From: an uncultured Caulobacterales bacterium
Lineage (GTDB): Bacteria; Pseudomonadota; Alphaproteobacteria; Caulobacterales; Caulobacteraceae
Length of the DNA stretch: 64,000 nt
NCBI GenBank assembly: GCA_903900155.1
Contig: CAIUMD010000105.1
Span: 79,883-143,882, forward strand
Direction of reading: 5' to 3'
Position 1 is the stretch's first letter, and each line of letters opens with the position of its first letter. A program made the translations under genes and the position numbers. Below, piece by piece: positions 44,960 through 51,992 of the stretch. The notes below the pieces were generated by a model. The model saw nothing but the letters and a program-made list of their open reading frames with translations. It was not told where the DNA came from and made no database searches.

Positions 44960-45985
44960 ATGCCCCGGTTCCTGGGTCTGCTGCTGGCGGCCCTGGTCGT
45001 CCTTTCGTCTCAGCCAGTCCGGGCCGAGATCCGCGACTTCACGATCGCGTCCAAGGCCTTTGACGGCAACAAGATCGGCATCAGCGGCCAGCGCCGCGTG
45101 CGGGTCTATCTGCCGGACGGTTATGAGACCTCCGGCCGACGCTATCCGGTCGTCTATTTCCTGCACAACCTGTTCGAGGACGAGAAGACCGCCTTCGATC
45201 GTGACGGCTTCGCACGGTTGCTCGACAAGGCGGACGCGCCAATGATCGTGGTCGCGGGCGATTTCAGTACGCCGCTGGGCAGCTCGATCTATACGAGCTC
45301 GCCGGTGACCGGCCGCTGGGACGACTTCCTGGCCGTCGAGCTGGTCGACTGGACCGACAGGACCTTCCGCACCCTGGCGCGGCGCGGCAGCCGGGGCCTG
45401 GCGGGCGACCGCATGGGCGGCTACGGCGCGATGGCCATGGGCATGCGCCATGCCGATGTGTTCGGCGCGGTCTACGCCCTGCATCCGGTCGGCGCGGGCC
45501 TTGGGCTTCAGCCGATGTGGTCGCGGCCGAATTTCGAGCTGCTGCAGACCGCCAAATCGCTGGACGACCTGAAGGCCGACGGTTTTTCGCAGCTGTTCAC
45601 CGCCATCTATCAGGCGCACCTGCCCAATCTCGCCAAGCCGCCGCTTTATGCCGACCTGCCGGTGCGCAGGATCGACGGCCGGATCGTCGTGGATGCGGGC
45701 ATGACCCGCCGCTTGACCGACAGCTTCCTGCTGGATCGCCTGGCGCCGCGCTACGTGACGGATCTTCGAACGCTGAGGGGCTTGAAGTTCGACTGGGGGC
45801 GCGACGACCCCAACCCGGACCACGTGGTCTCCAACCAGGCGTTGTCGCGTCTTCTGACCGAGTACGGCGTACCACACGAGGCCGAAGAATATGTCGGCGG
45901 CTGGGGCGACCGCACCTGGGGCGAGACGGGCCGCGTATCCACCGCCATGCTGCCGTTCTTCGCCCGGACGCTAGCGGTCGACTAA
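44960..45985 (+). CDS. Secreted esterase-like alpha/beta-hydrolase lacking the catalytic Ser and His
   Basis: A 341-residue putative-esterase (EstD/FrmB-like) family protein with a Sec leader (after PVRA, about residue 22). Fold markers are present: VRVYLPDGYETSGRRYPVVYFLHN and GGYGAMAMG. The nucleophile elbow reads GDRMGG with Arg151 (CGC, 45410-45412) where GxSMGG is expected. The usual late GGHxW histidine is replaced by GGWGD. Catalysis is therefore doubtful, and it may be a binding protein. GGAGAG precedes the chosen ATG. Confidence 0.75.
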   Translation: MPRFLGLLLAALVVLSSQPVRAEIRDFTIASKAFDGNKIGISGQRRVRVYLPDGYETSGRRYPVVYFLHNLFEDEKTAFDRDGFARLLDKADAPMIVVAGDFSTPLGSSIYTSSPVTGRWDDFLAVELVDWTDRTFRTLARRGSRGLAGDRMGGYGAMAMGMRHADVFGAVYALHPVGAGLGLQPMWSRPNFELLQTAKSLDDLKADGFSQLFTAIYQAHLPNLAKPPLYADLPVRRIDGRIVVDAGMTRRLTDSFLLDRLAPRYVTDLRTLRGLKFDWGRDDPNPDHVVSNQALSRLLTEYGVPHEAEEYVGGWGDRTWGETGRVSTAMLPFFARTLAVD

Positions 45986-45989
45986 GCGA

Positions 45990-46370
45990 TCACTCGCAGA
46001 CGTCCGACCACTTCTGCTCGAGGGCGTCGGTGCCATCGACCTCCTCGATCGTCAGGCCGCCCTCGGAGAAGACGTAGCGCTCCTCGCCGTCGAACGAGTC
46101 TTCCTTCTCGACGATGTCGACCCGGCCGCAGACCGAAGGAATCTCGCCATCCCAGTGGACGAAGGTCGCGCCGAAGGTCAGCTGGGCGTCGGGGAAGCGG
46201 TTCTCCAGGGCGATCTTGGCCCCGGCGATCTGCAGCGGATCGTCCTTTTTATCGGCGGTTTCCTCGCTGTCGGCGTCGCGCAGCACGTAGACAGTGAGGC
46301 CCACGCCGACCGCGCCCAGCACAAGAGCGGCCACGGCGCCTGCGACGATCATGAGTTTCCGGTTCGCCAT
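45990..46370 (-). CDS. Hypothetical membrane-anchored acidic protein (126 aa)
   Basis: A 126-residue protein with one N-terminal membrane helix (about 6-30, LMIVAGAVAALVLGAVGVGL) then an acidic soluble domain with two cysteines (SVCGRVD and SDVCE) that might form a disulfide if periplasmic. Strands LTFGATFVHWDG and RYVFSEGGLTIEEVD suggest a small beta domain. No family recognised. It converges with the esterase-like gene, five bases apart. Confidence 0.6.
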   Translation of the reverse strand: MANRKLMIVAGAVAALVLGAVGVGLTVYVLRDADSEETADKKDDPLQIAGAKIALENRFPDAQLTFGATFVHWDGEIPSVCGRVDIVEKEDSFDGEERYVFSEGGLTIEEVDGTDALEQKWSDVCE

Positions 46371-46405
46371 CTTGAGGCGAGCTTAGGGCGGAATTCGCCC
46401 CTCTA

Positions 46406-47386
46406 TCAATCCCGCAGCAGCGGCAGCGACAGGCCCGTCGCCTGGCGGGTGGCCAGCATCTCGCGGCGGAAGCGGAACAGCTCGGCGGGACGGCCGCCGG
46501 TCTCGGCGTCCAGGCGCCCCAGGCCCTCGACCAGTTCCTCGCGCTCGACCACGCGGCGGAAGTTCTGCTTGTGCAGCGGGACGCCGGCGATGGCCTCGAC
46601 CGTGCGCTGCAGGGTCGACAGCGTGAACTCCTCGGGGGTCAGTTCGAACACCACCGGGCGGTACTTGATCTTGCCGCGCAGGCGCGACAGGCCCGTAGCC
46701 AGGATCCGCCGGTGGTCCGAGATCATCGGCTCGCCCAGCGCCGCCGACAGGGCGGCGGGCTCGGCCGGGTCGTGGCCGTCGGCGCGGGCCCGGTCGCGGG
46801 CGGCCTCGGGCGCCAGGCCGGCTTCATAGAGCAACTCGTAGCGCTCCAGCACCCGCTCCTCGTTCCACGGCGCGCCGTCCAGCGCGAAGGCCAGGCGGGC
46901 GCGCGACCAGCGTCCGGCGTCGTCGCCGGCCCAGCGCTTCAGGGCGGGCGCGATGGCGTCGTCCAGCAGGGCGGGGCGGCTGTTGCGCCAGTCCTCCCAG
47001 GGGAAGAAGCGGCTCCAGGGCGCCCAGGCGGTGTCCGGGGCGTCCGTGTCGACGGCCTTGGGCGTCAGGCCCAGATAGCCGACCGAGACGACGCGCGCCG
47101 CGCCGGCCCCGACCTCGGCGCGCGGGGCGTCGCGGCCCTTGTCGCCGAAGGTGTAGAGTTGCTCGACATAGCCCAGCTGGAATAGGGTCTGCTGGGTCAC
47201 GAAGGCCCGCAGGCCCAGTTCGAAGGTGCGGTGCGCCTCGGGATCGAACGGGCCGAAGGGCAAACCGGAAAGCGGCGAGGCGACGTCGGTGATCGCATCG
47301 TGCGGCCGCACGGTCAGGACGACGGCCTCGCCGTCGCGGATCGCGACGACTACCGCCGACAGGCCGATGACGACCGCAGTGTTCAT
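46406..47386 (-). CDS. NrtR-type Nudix-like transcriptional regulator with degenerate Nudix box
   Basis: A 326-residue protein of the COG4111 type. The Nudix-like N-terminal domain (about 5-190) has HRTFELGLRAFVTQQTLFQLGYVEQLYTF where the Nudix box should be; the catalytic REUxEE glutamates are missing, so it likely senses rather than hydrolyses. The C-terminal winged helix (about 245-315, FELTPEEFTLSTLQRTVEAI, HKQNFRRVVE) resembles NrtR regulators of NAD metabolism. The HD hydrolase gene lies 10 bases upstream in the same direction. The true ligand is unknown. Confidence 0.78.
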   Translation of the reverse strand: MNTAVVIGLSAVVVAIRDGEAVVLTVRPHDAITDVASPLSGLPFGPFDPEAHRTFELGLRAFVTQQTLFQLGYVEQLYTFGDKGRDAPRAEVGAGAARVVSVGYLGLTPKAVDTDAPDTAWAPWSRFFPWEDWRNSRPALLDDAIAPALKRWAGDDAGRWSRARLAFALDGAPWNEERVLERYELLYEAGLAPEAARDRARADGHDPAEPAALSAALGEPMISDHRRILATGLSRLRGKIKYRPVVFELTPEEFTLSTLQRTVEAIAGVPLHKQNFRRVVEREELVEGLGRLDAETGGRPAELFRFRREMLATRQATGLSLPLLRD

Positions 47387-47396
47387 TTGGGCGCGC

Positions 47397-48080
47397 TCAT
47401 TCTGTCTCGAACGCCGCGCCGGGCGCGCTCTCGAAGCCGGCCGCCCGCGACAGCACATGGAAGCGCTGGACGTAGCGGGCCTGGGCCTCGAACGGCGGCA
47501 GCGGCGTGATCCTCAGATCATAGCCGGCCGGCGGCGCGCCGAAGATCGACAGCGACTCCGCATGCTCGAAGCCCGCCAGCTGGGTGGCCTCGAAGAAGGC
47601 GCAGGCGCGGTCGGCCTGCTTGATCAGTTTCTTGATCGGGGCGGGAGTCTTCACCGGCAGTCCGAAGCGGATGTGGATGGCGTCTTCCAGCCTAGCCTCG
47701 AAATCCTTGTAGCTCACCCCCAGCGCCGCCTTGAACGGGCTGATCATGTCGCCGATCACATATTCGGAGGCGTCGTGCAGCAGGGCGGCCAGACGCCAGC
47801 GCGGCTCCAGGTCGGGCTTGATGTGCGCGGCGATCTCCTCGACCACCAGGCTGTGCTGGGCCACCGAGAAGCCATGGTCGCCGACGGTCTGGCCGTTCCA
47901 GCGCGCAACGCGGGCCAGGCCATGGGCGATGTCTTCGATCTCGATGTCCATCGGCGACGGATCGAGCAGGTCGAGCCGACGTCCGGAGAGCATTCTTTGC
48001 CACGCGCGGGGCGGTGCGCCCCTATGCAGCCCTTTGGCCACGAGATCGTTCCTCACGGTGAAGGTGGTTGACTGGCCCAT
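47397..48080 (-). CDS. HD-domain phosphohydrolase (YfbR-like)
   Basis: A 227-residue HD-superfamily protein: IEDIAHGLARVARWNGQT, a metal His in SVAQHSLVVEE, the HD pair in ALLHDASEYVIGDM and a later Asp in IKQADRAC. The order matches YfbR-type hydrolases acting on nucleoside monophosphates. It is transcribed just ahead of the Nudix-like regulator, which may control it or a common nucleotide/NAD theme. Divergent from the stress protein. Confidence 0.8.
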   Translation of the reverse strand: MGQSTTFTVRNDLVAKGLHRGAPPRAWQRMLSGRRLDLLDPSPMDIEIEDIAHGLARVARWNGQTVGDHGFSVAQHSLVVEEIAAHIKPDLEPRWRLAALLHDASEYVIGDMISPFKAALGVSYKDFEARLEDAIHIRFGLPVKTPAPIKKLIKQADRACAFFEATQLAGFEHAESLSIFGAPPAGYDLRITPLPPFEAQARYVQRFHVLSRAAGFESAPGAAFETE

Positions 48081-48146
48081 GGATTGAGAAAGATCAATGT
48101 GGCCGTCGCCGTCATCTGTGGAAATGCCCTTGAAGGGAGTTCGATC

Positions 48147-48959
48147 ATGAGTTGGGCGAGAATTATGGTTCCGCTGGCCGGAACCCCGAGCGACCAGGGC
48201 GTGCTGACCTCCGCCGCGGCGCTTGCCGGGGCCTTCCAGGCCGAACTGGCCTGCGTCCACGCCCCCGCCGACATGGCCGACCTGATGCCCTGGATGGGCG
48301 AGGGGTTCATGGGCGGCGTTCAGGTCACCGCCCTGGAAAGCCTGAAGGAAGCCGCCCAGGAAGGCGCGCGGGCCTGCGGCAAGCTGGCGGCCGAGATCGG
48401 CTATTCGCGCACCCGGGTGATCAGCCTGGACTCGCCGGTCTGGGCCGGCCTGGCGATGGAAGGGCGTCTGTCGGACGTCATCGTCTTCGACGACGCCTCG
48501 GCGCGCGGGAAGGGGCCTTTGGCCGAGTCCTTCCAGCAACTGGTCGCCGACGAGCAGCGCCCGACCCTGGTGGCCCGTGCGGGCTTCAAGGTCGACGGCG
48601 TGGCCCTGGTGGCCTGGGATGGCGGCAAGGAGGCCAGCCGCGCCATGCGCACGGCGCTGCCGCTGTTGCAGAAGGCCGGCTCGGTGATCGTCGCCGGCGC
48701 GCCGGGCGCTTCGTCGCGGGCCTTCGAGCTGGAGCGCCTCGTCGAGTTCCTGGCCGCGCGCGGCGTGCGCGCCACGGTGAAGACCCTGGACGGCAATGGC
48801 GACGCCGCCGGCCTGCTGCTGGGCGCGGCCAAGGAGACGGGCGCGAACCTCCTGGTCGCCGGCGCGTTCGGTCATCCCAGGCTGCAGGAATTCATCTTCG
48901 GGGGCACGACCCGCACGCTGCTCAACAGCGACGGTCCCTCCCTGTTCCTGTCGCACTAA
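48147..48959 (+). CDS. Universal stress protein (UspA family)
   Basis: A 270-residue protein with two Usp-like halves. The first half has ARIMVPLAGTPSDQGVLTSA; the second carries the better-preserved motif VAGAFGHPRLQEFIFGGTTRTLL, equivalent to the ATP-binding G-2x-G-9x-G(S/T). GAAGGGAG lies just before ATG 48147. Such proteins help survival in stress; no partner is indicated, although the small hypothetical gene follows after 23 bases. Confidence 0.85.
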   Translation: MSWARIMVPLAGTPSDQGVLTSAAALAGAFQAELACVHAPADMADLMPWMGEGFMGGVQVTALESLKEAAQEGARACGKLAAEIGYSRTRVISLDSPVWAGLAMEGRLSDVIVFDDASARGKGPLAESFQQLVADEQRPTLVARAGFKVDGVALVAWDGGKEASRAMRTALPLLQKAGSVIVAGAPGASSRAFELERLVEFLAARGVRATVKTLDGNGDAAGLLLGAAKETGANLLVAGAFGHPRLQEFIFGGTTRTLLNSDGPSLFLSH

Positions 48960-48982
48960 TTCCAGAAGAAGGGAGACCTCGA

Positions 48983-49357
48983 ATGTCTCTGTCCCGCATC
49001 GTCATGCGCCTTGCGCGCAATCCGGGCACCGAGTTCGCCGGCGGCGACGATCACCGCGGTTACGCCCTGACCGCGCCCCTGACCGAGGATGGTCATATCG
49101 ACGAAGGCGCCTACGCCAAGGTGAAGGGCGCGTGCAGCGTGCGCCGTTTCGCGCCCGACGAGGATGCGGTGGACGGTCGCCTGAACAGACGCGGGACGCG
49201 CTGGTTCTTCGACTATGACGACGAGGATGTCGCCGACGATGAACCGCTGCACCGCCTGGGCGAGCACCGCTTCGCCTTGGGTGAGTACGTGACCGTCACC
49301 GACGAAGATGGTCGGCCGCTGACCTACAAGGTGATGCAGGTCGAGCCGGTTCAATAG
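48983..49357 (+). CDS. Hypothetical protein (124 aa), possible stress-protein partner
   Basis: A 124-residue soluble protein with no recognised family: basic N terminus (MSLSRIVMRLARNPGTEF), then RGYALTAPLTEDGHID, acidic loop DYDDEDVADDEP and a beta-rich end (GEYVTVTDEDGRPLTYKVMQVEP). AGAAGGGAG precedes the ATG. The 23-base gap suggests co-transcription with the universal stress protein gene. Confidence 0.7.
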   Translation: MSLSRIVMRLARNPGTEFAGGDDHRGYALTAPLTEDGHIDEGAYAKVKGACSVRRFAPDEDAVDGRLNRRGTRWFFDYDDEDVADDEPLHRLGEHRFALGEYVTVTDEDGRPLTYKVMQVEPVQ

Positions 49358-49360
49358 AAG

Positions 49361-49400
49361 CTGTCATCCCGGCCAAGCGCGAAGCGCGCCGAGCCGGGAC
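49361..49400. repeat. REP-like palindrome between convergent genes
   Basis: Arms TCCCGGC (49367-49373) and GCCGGGA (49393-49399) enclose an inner dyad AAGCGC / GCGCGC. The motif resembles a dispersed palindromic element of alphaproteobacterial intergenic DNA. It fills almost the whole gap between two convergent genes, so it could serve as a two-way terminator. Confidence 0.6.
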
Positions 49401-50218
49401 TAGCCGCCCACGTTGTGGCGGACCAGGGCCTTCATGTCGCGGAAGACGTCGTGGTCGTCGGTGTCGCGGGTCTTGGCCTTGACGACGGCGACGGCCAGCG
49501 GGCCGCCCTTGGGACCACGAGCCTCGTAGCCCGCCAGGCGATAGCCTTTCGGGGCCTTGTCATTGGCCAGGATCAGGGTCGAGCGAATGACGTCGCCCTT
49601 CTTCTGCGTGCGGATTTCCGCGCCCTGATCGTTGGCCTTGATGGTCACGTCGCCTTCGTGTTCGTCGTTGGCCTGGACGTTCACCACGCCGCCGCCGTCG
49701 CCCTTCACGTTGACGTTCTTGTTCACCTTCACCTCGGCCGCGCCGCCATCGCTGTTGATGGTCAAGTGGCCTATGCGGATGTCGGCGCCGTCGTCGCTGG
49801 CGTTGATCTTCACGCCGGGCAGGTTGATGGACGTGTGGTTCTTGCGGCTCTTTTCGGGCGTGGGACCATTCTTACCACCGGCGGGCGGCAGCGGGGTCGG
49901 CATCAGGCCCTTCAACTCGGCTTCGATCGGCGCCAGGGCGGCTTCGGCGTCACCGCCGTTCAGACGGACCAGACGCAGATCGACATTGGCGTCCTTGGAT
50001 GCGTAGCTGCAGGCGTTGGCGTCGGCCATCTTGGCGACCAGCTTCAACTGTCCCTGCCGCTCGGGGCAGTCCAGCTTGTCGATGACGTGGATCGGCTCAC
50101 GGCGGCCCGGGCGGCGCTCGGATTGACCCTGGTCAGACTGTGGGCGGTGGCAGGCGGTGAGCGCGCTCGCGCCGACGCCGATCATCATCGCCGCGGCCAG
50201 CCATTTCGAATGACGCAT
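49400..50218 (-). CDS. Hypothetical lipoprotein with beta-solenoid-like region
   Basis: A 272-residue lipoprotein (leader with ASALTAC lipobox). A cysteine-containing N-terminal part (LDCPERQGQLKLVAK, ANACSYASKD) is followed by a Pro-rich linker. Then comes a stretch (about 125-215) of short strands alternating with Asp/Asn/Gly turns, e.g. VKINASDDGADIRIGHL and VKVNKNVNVKGDGGGVVNV. This resembles the beta-helical head of DUF4097-type proteins. No function can be assigned. Confidence 0.65.
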   Translation of the reverse strand: MRHSKWLAAAMMIGVGASALTACHRPQSDQGQSERRPGRREPIHVIDKLDCPERQGQLKLVAKMADANACSYASKDANVDLRLVRLNGGDAEAALAPIEAELKGLMPTPLPPAGGKNGPTPEKSRKNHTSINLPGVKINASDDGADIRIGHLTINSDGGAAEVKVNKNVNVKGDGGGVVNVQANDEHEGDVTIKANDQGAEIRTQKKGDVIRSTLILANDKAPKGYRLAGYEARGPKGGPLAVAVVKAKTRDTDDHDVFRDMKALVRHNVGG

Positions 50219-50316
50219 GGGTATCCCTGGGGCCTTCCCTCGATGCGCGGGAAGGTGGGCGCACGCCCGGCGCGCGTCCAGTGAAATCAAGTTAACGGCC
50301 CATCGGTCGTGGTAGT

Positions 50317-51186
50317 TTACTGTCCGGGTCGAGCCCCGGAGCCCTCGCGGCGGGCCAGGAAGGCCAGGCGCTCGAACAGATGCACGTCCTGCTCGTTCTT
50401 CAGCAGGGCGCCGTGCAGCGGCGGAATCAGCTTGGTCGGGTCCTTCTCACGCAGGACCTGGTCGTCGATGTCCTCGACCAGCAGCAGCTTCAGCCAGTCC
50501 AGCAACTCCGACGTCGACGGCTTCTTCTTCAGGCCCGGCACCTTGCGCATGTCGTAGAAGATGCGCAGCGCCTCGGCGACCAGCTTCTGCTTGATGCCGG
50601 GGAAGTGGACATCGACGATGGCCTGCATCGTCGCCTCCTCGGGGAAGCGGATGTAGTGGAAGAAGCAGCGGCGCAGGAAAGCGTCCGGCAATTCCTTCTC
50701 GTTGTTCGAGGTGATGATGATGATCGGCCGGACCTTGGCCTTGATCGTTTCATTGGTCTCGTAGACGTAGAATTCGTTGCGATCGAGTTCCTGCAGCAGG
50801 TCGTTGGGGAATTCGATGTCGGCCTTGTCGATCTCGTCGATCAGCAGCACCGGGCGCTGCTCGCTCTCGAACGCCTCCCAGAGCTTGCCCTTCTTGATGT
50901 AGTTCTTGACGTCCTTGACGCGCTCATCGCCCAGCTGGCTGTCGCGCAGGCGGGTGACGGCGTCGTATTCGTACAGGCCCTGCTGGGCCTTGGTCGTCGA
51001 CTTGATGTGCCAGGTGATCAGCGGCGCGCCCATCGCCTTGGCGACCTCATAGGCCAGCACGGTCTTGCCGGTGCCCGGCTCTCCCTTGATCAGCAGGGGG
51101 CGTTCCAGGGCCACGGCGGCGTTCACCGCGACCTTCAGGTCGTCGGTCGCCACGTAGTCGGAAGTGCCTTCGAAGCGCTGGCTCAT
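50317..51186 (-). CDS. MoxR-family AAA+ ATPase
   Basis: A 289-residue AAA+ ATPase: Walker A GEPGTGKT (35-42), Walker B VLLIDEIDKAD (113-123), sensor region IIIITSNNEKELPDAFLRRC with Arg finger. MoxR ATPases usually act with a VWA-domain protein as chaperones for complex or cofactor maturation; none is adjacent here on the minus strand within view. Two GTTC/GAAC dyads lie just upstream. The start at 51186 fits the family. Confidence 0.88.
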   Translation of the reverse strand: MSQRFEGTSDYVATDDLKVAVNAAVALERPLLIKGEPGTGKTVLAYEVAKAMGAPLITWHIKSTTKAQQGLYEYDAVTRLRDSQLGDERVKDVKNYIKKGKLWEAFESEQRPVLLIDEIDKADIEFPNDLLQELDRNEFYVYETNETIKAKVRPIIIITSNNEKELPDAFLRRCFFHYIRFPEEATMQAIVDVHFPGIKQKLVAEALRIFYDMRKVPGLKKKPSTSELLDWLKLLLVEDIDDQVLREKDPTKLIPPLHGALLKNEQDVHLFERLAFLARREGSGARPGQ

Positions 51187-51198
51187 GAGTCGGATCCG

Positions 51199-51223
51199 GT
51201 TCGAACAGTTGTTCAAATTGAAC
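51199..51223. promoter_or_regulatory. GTTC/GAAC dyads upstream of the MoxR ATPase gene
   Basis: GTTCGAAC (51199-51206) and GTTCAAATTGAAC (51211-51223) are both inverted repeats, lying 13 to 37 bases before the start codon. This position is suitable for an operator overlapping the promoter. The direct GTTC spacing is eight bases, not the seven of the alphaproteobacterial LexA box. Confidence 0.4.
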
Positions 51224-51282
51224 GGATCACACTATCGGCGCCGACGCGCTTGGCAAGCCTGACGATGGGGAAAGGGGCGCCT

Positions 51283-51870
51283 TCAGGCGACCCGGGATGA
51301 GGCGGACGGAATGTCGAAGCCCTTGTCGCGCAGGCGCTGGGCCATCGCCTCGCGGCGCTGGGCCCAGTCGGAGGCCAGCAGGCCCAGGCCTACCACGTCG
51401 ACCTCGTGGCCGTTCTTCATCACGTGCTCGCGCAGCAGGGCTTCGCGCTGGAAGCCATACTGCTCATGCAGGCGCCAGACACCCTCGTTCGAGATCAGCA
51501 CCTCGCACCACAGCTTGTTCAGCGCCAGCTCGCCGAACACGTGCTCGATGACGGCGAACTCGACGAAAGAGCCCACGCCCAGGCCACGCACGTTCGGACT
51601 GGCCAGGTAATAGGCCCAGGCGCAGCGGCGATGGGTCATGTCGATATCGGCCAGGTTGGCCAGGCCCGCCGGCTCGCCGTTCGCCTCGATGATCCAGTAG
51701 CGGCGGCGGGCGTCGTGGCGGGTGACGTCGAACCAATGGTCGTGCTCGCCCTGGCCGATCTTGTGATCGGAATACATGAAGGCGGCGACCTCGGGGCTGT
51801 TGCGCCAGGCCAGCAACCGGTCGCGGTCGTCCTCGCGCACGTCGCGCAACCGCACTTCTGTTTTTTGCAT
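51283..51870 (-). CDS. flmH: PseH/FlmH-type N-acetyltransferase (flagellin sugar synthesis)
   Basis: A 195-residue GNAT enzyme similar to PseH, which acetylates UDP-4-amino-4,6-dideoxy-AltNAc on the route to pseudaminic acid. Motifs: VRLRDVREDDRDRLLAWRNSPEVAAFMYS near the start, VRGLGVGSFVEFAVIEHVF (acetyl-CoA loop) and NEGVWRLHEQYGFQREALLREH. In Caulobacter, flmH lies beside flmG in the flagellin locus. Its position just after flmG supports a role in supplying the flagellin sugar. Confidence 0.8.
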   Translation of the reverse strand: MQKTEVRLRDVREDDRDRLLAWRNSPEVAAFMYSDHKIGQGEHDHWFDVTRHDARRRYWIIEANGEPAGLANLADIDMTHRRCAWAYYLASPNVRGLGVGSFVEFAVIEHVFGELALNKLWCEVLISNEGVWRLHEQYGFQREALLREHVMKNGHEVDVVGLGLLASDWAQRREAMAQRLRDKGFDIPSASSRVA

Positions 51871-51992
51871 GCCCGTCGTCCCGTTCCGGAGCACACACAA
51901 AGCTCCGGTCAGGACGGGCAGCTAAACTGTGATCGGCGCGGAAATAGGGATGAAGCGTTTCTTGGCGGCAACAAAAGTGCGGTTAAGCGCAA

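Noticed and set aside
51199..51214. LexA box before the MoxR gene
   Set aside because: GTTC-N8-GTTC; the spacer is one base too long for the alphaproteobacterial GTTC-N7-GTTC operator.
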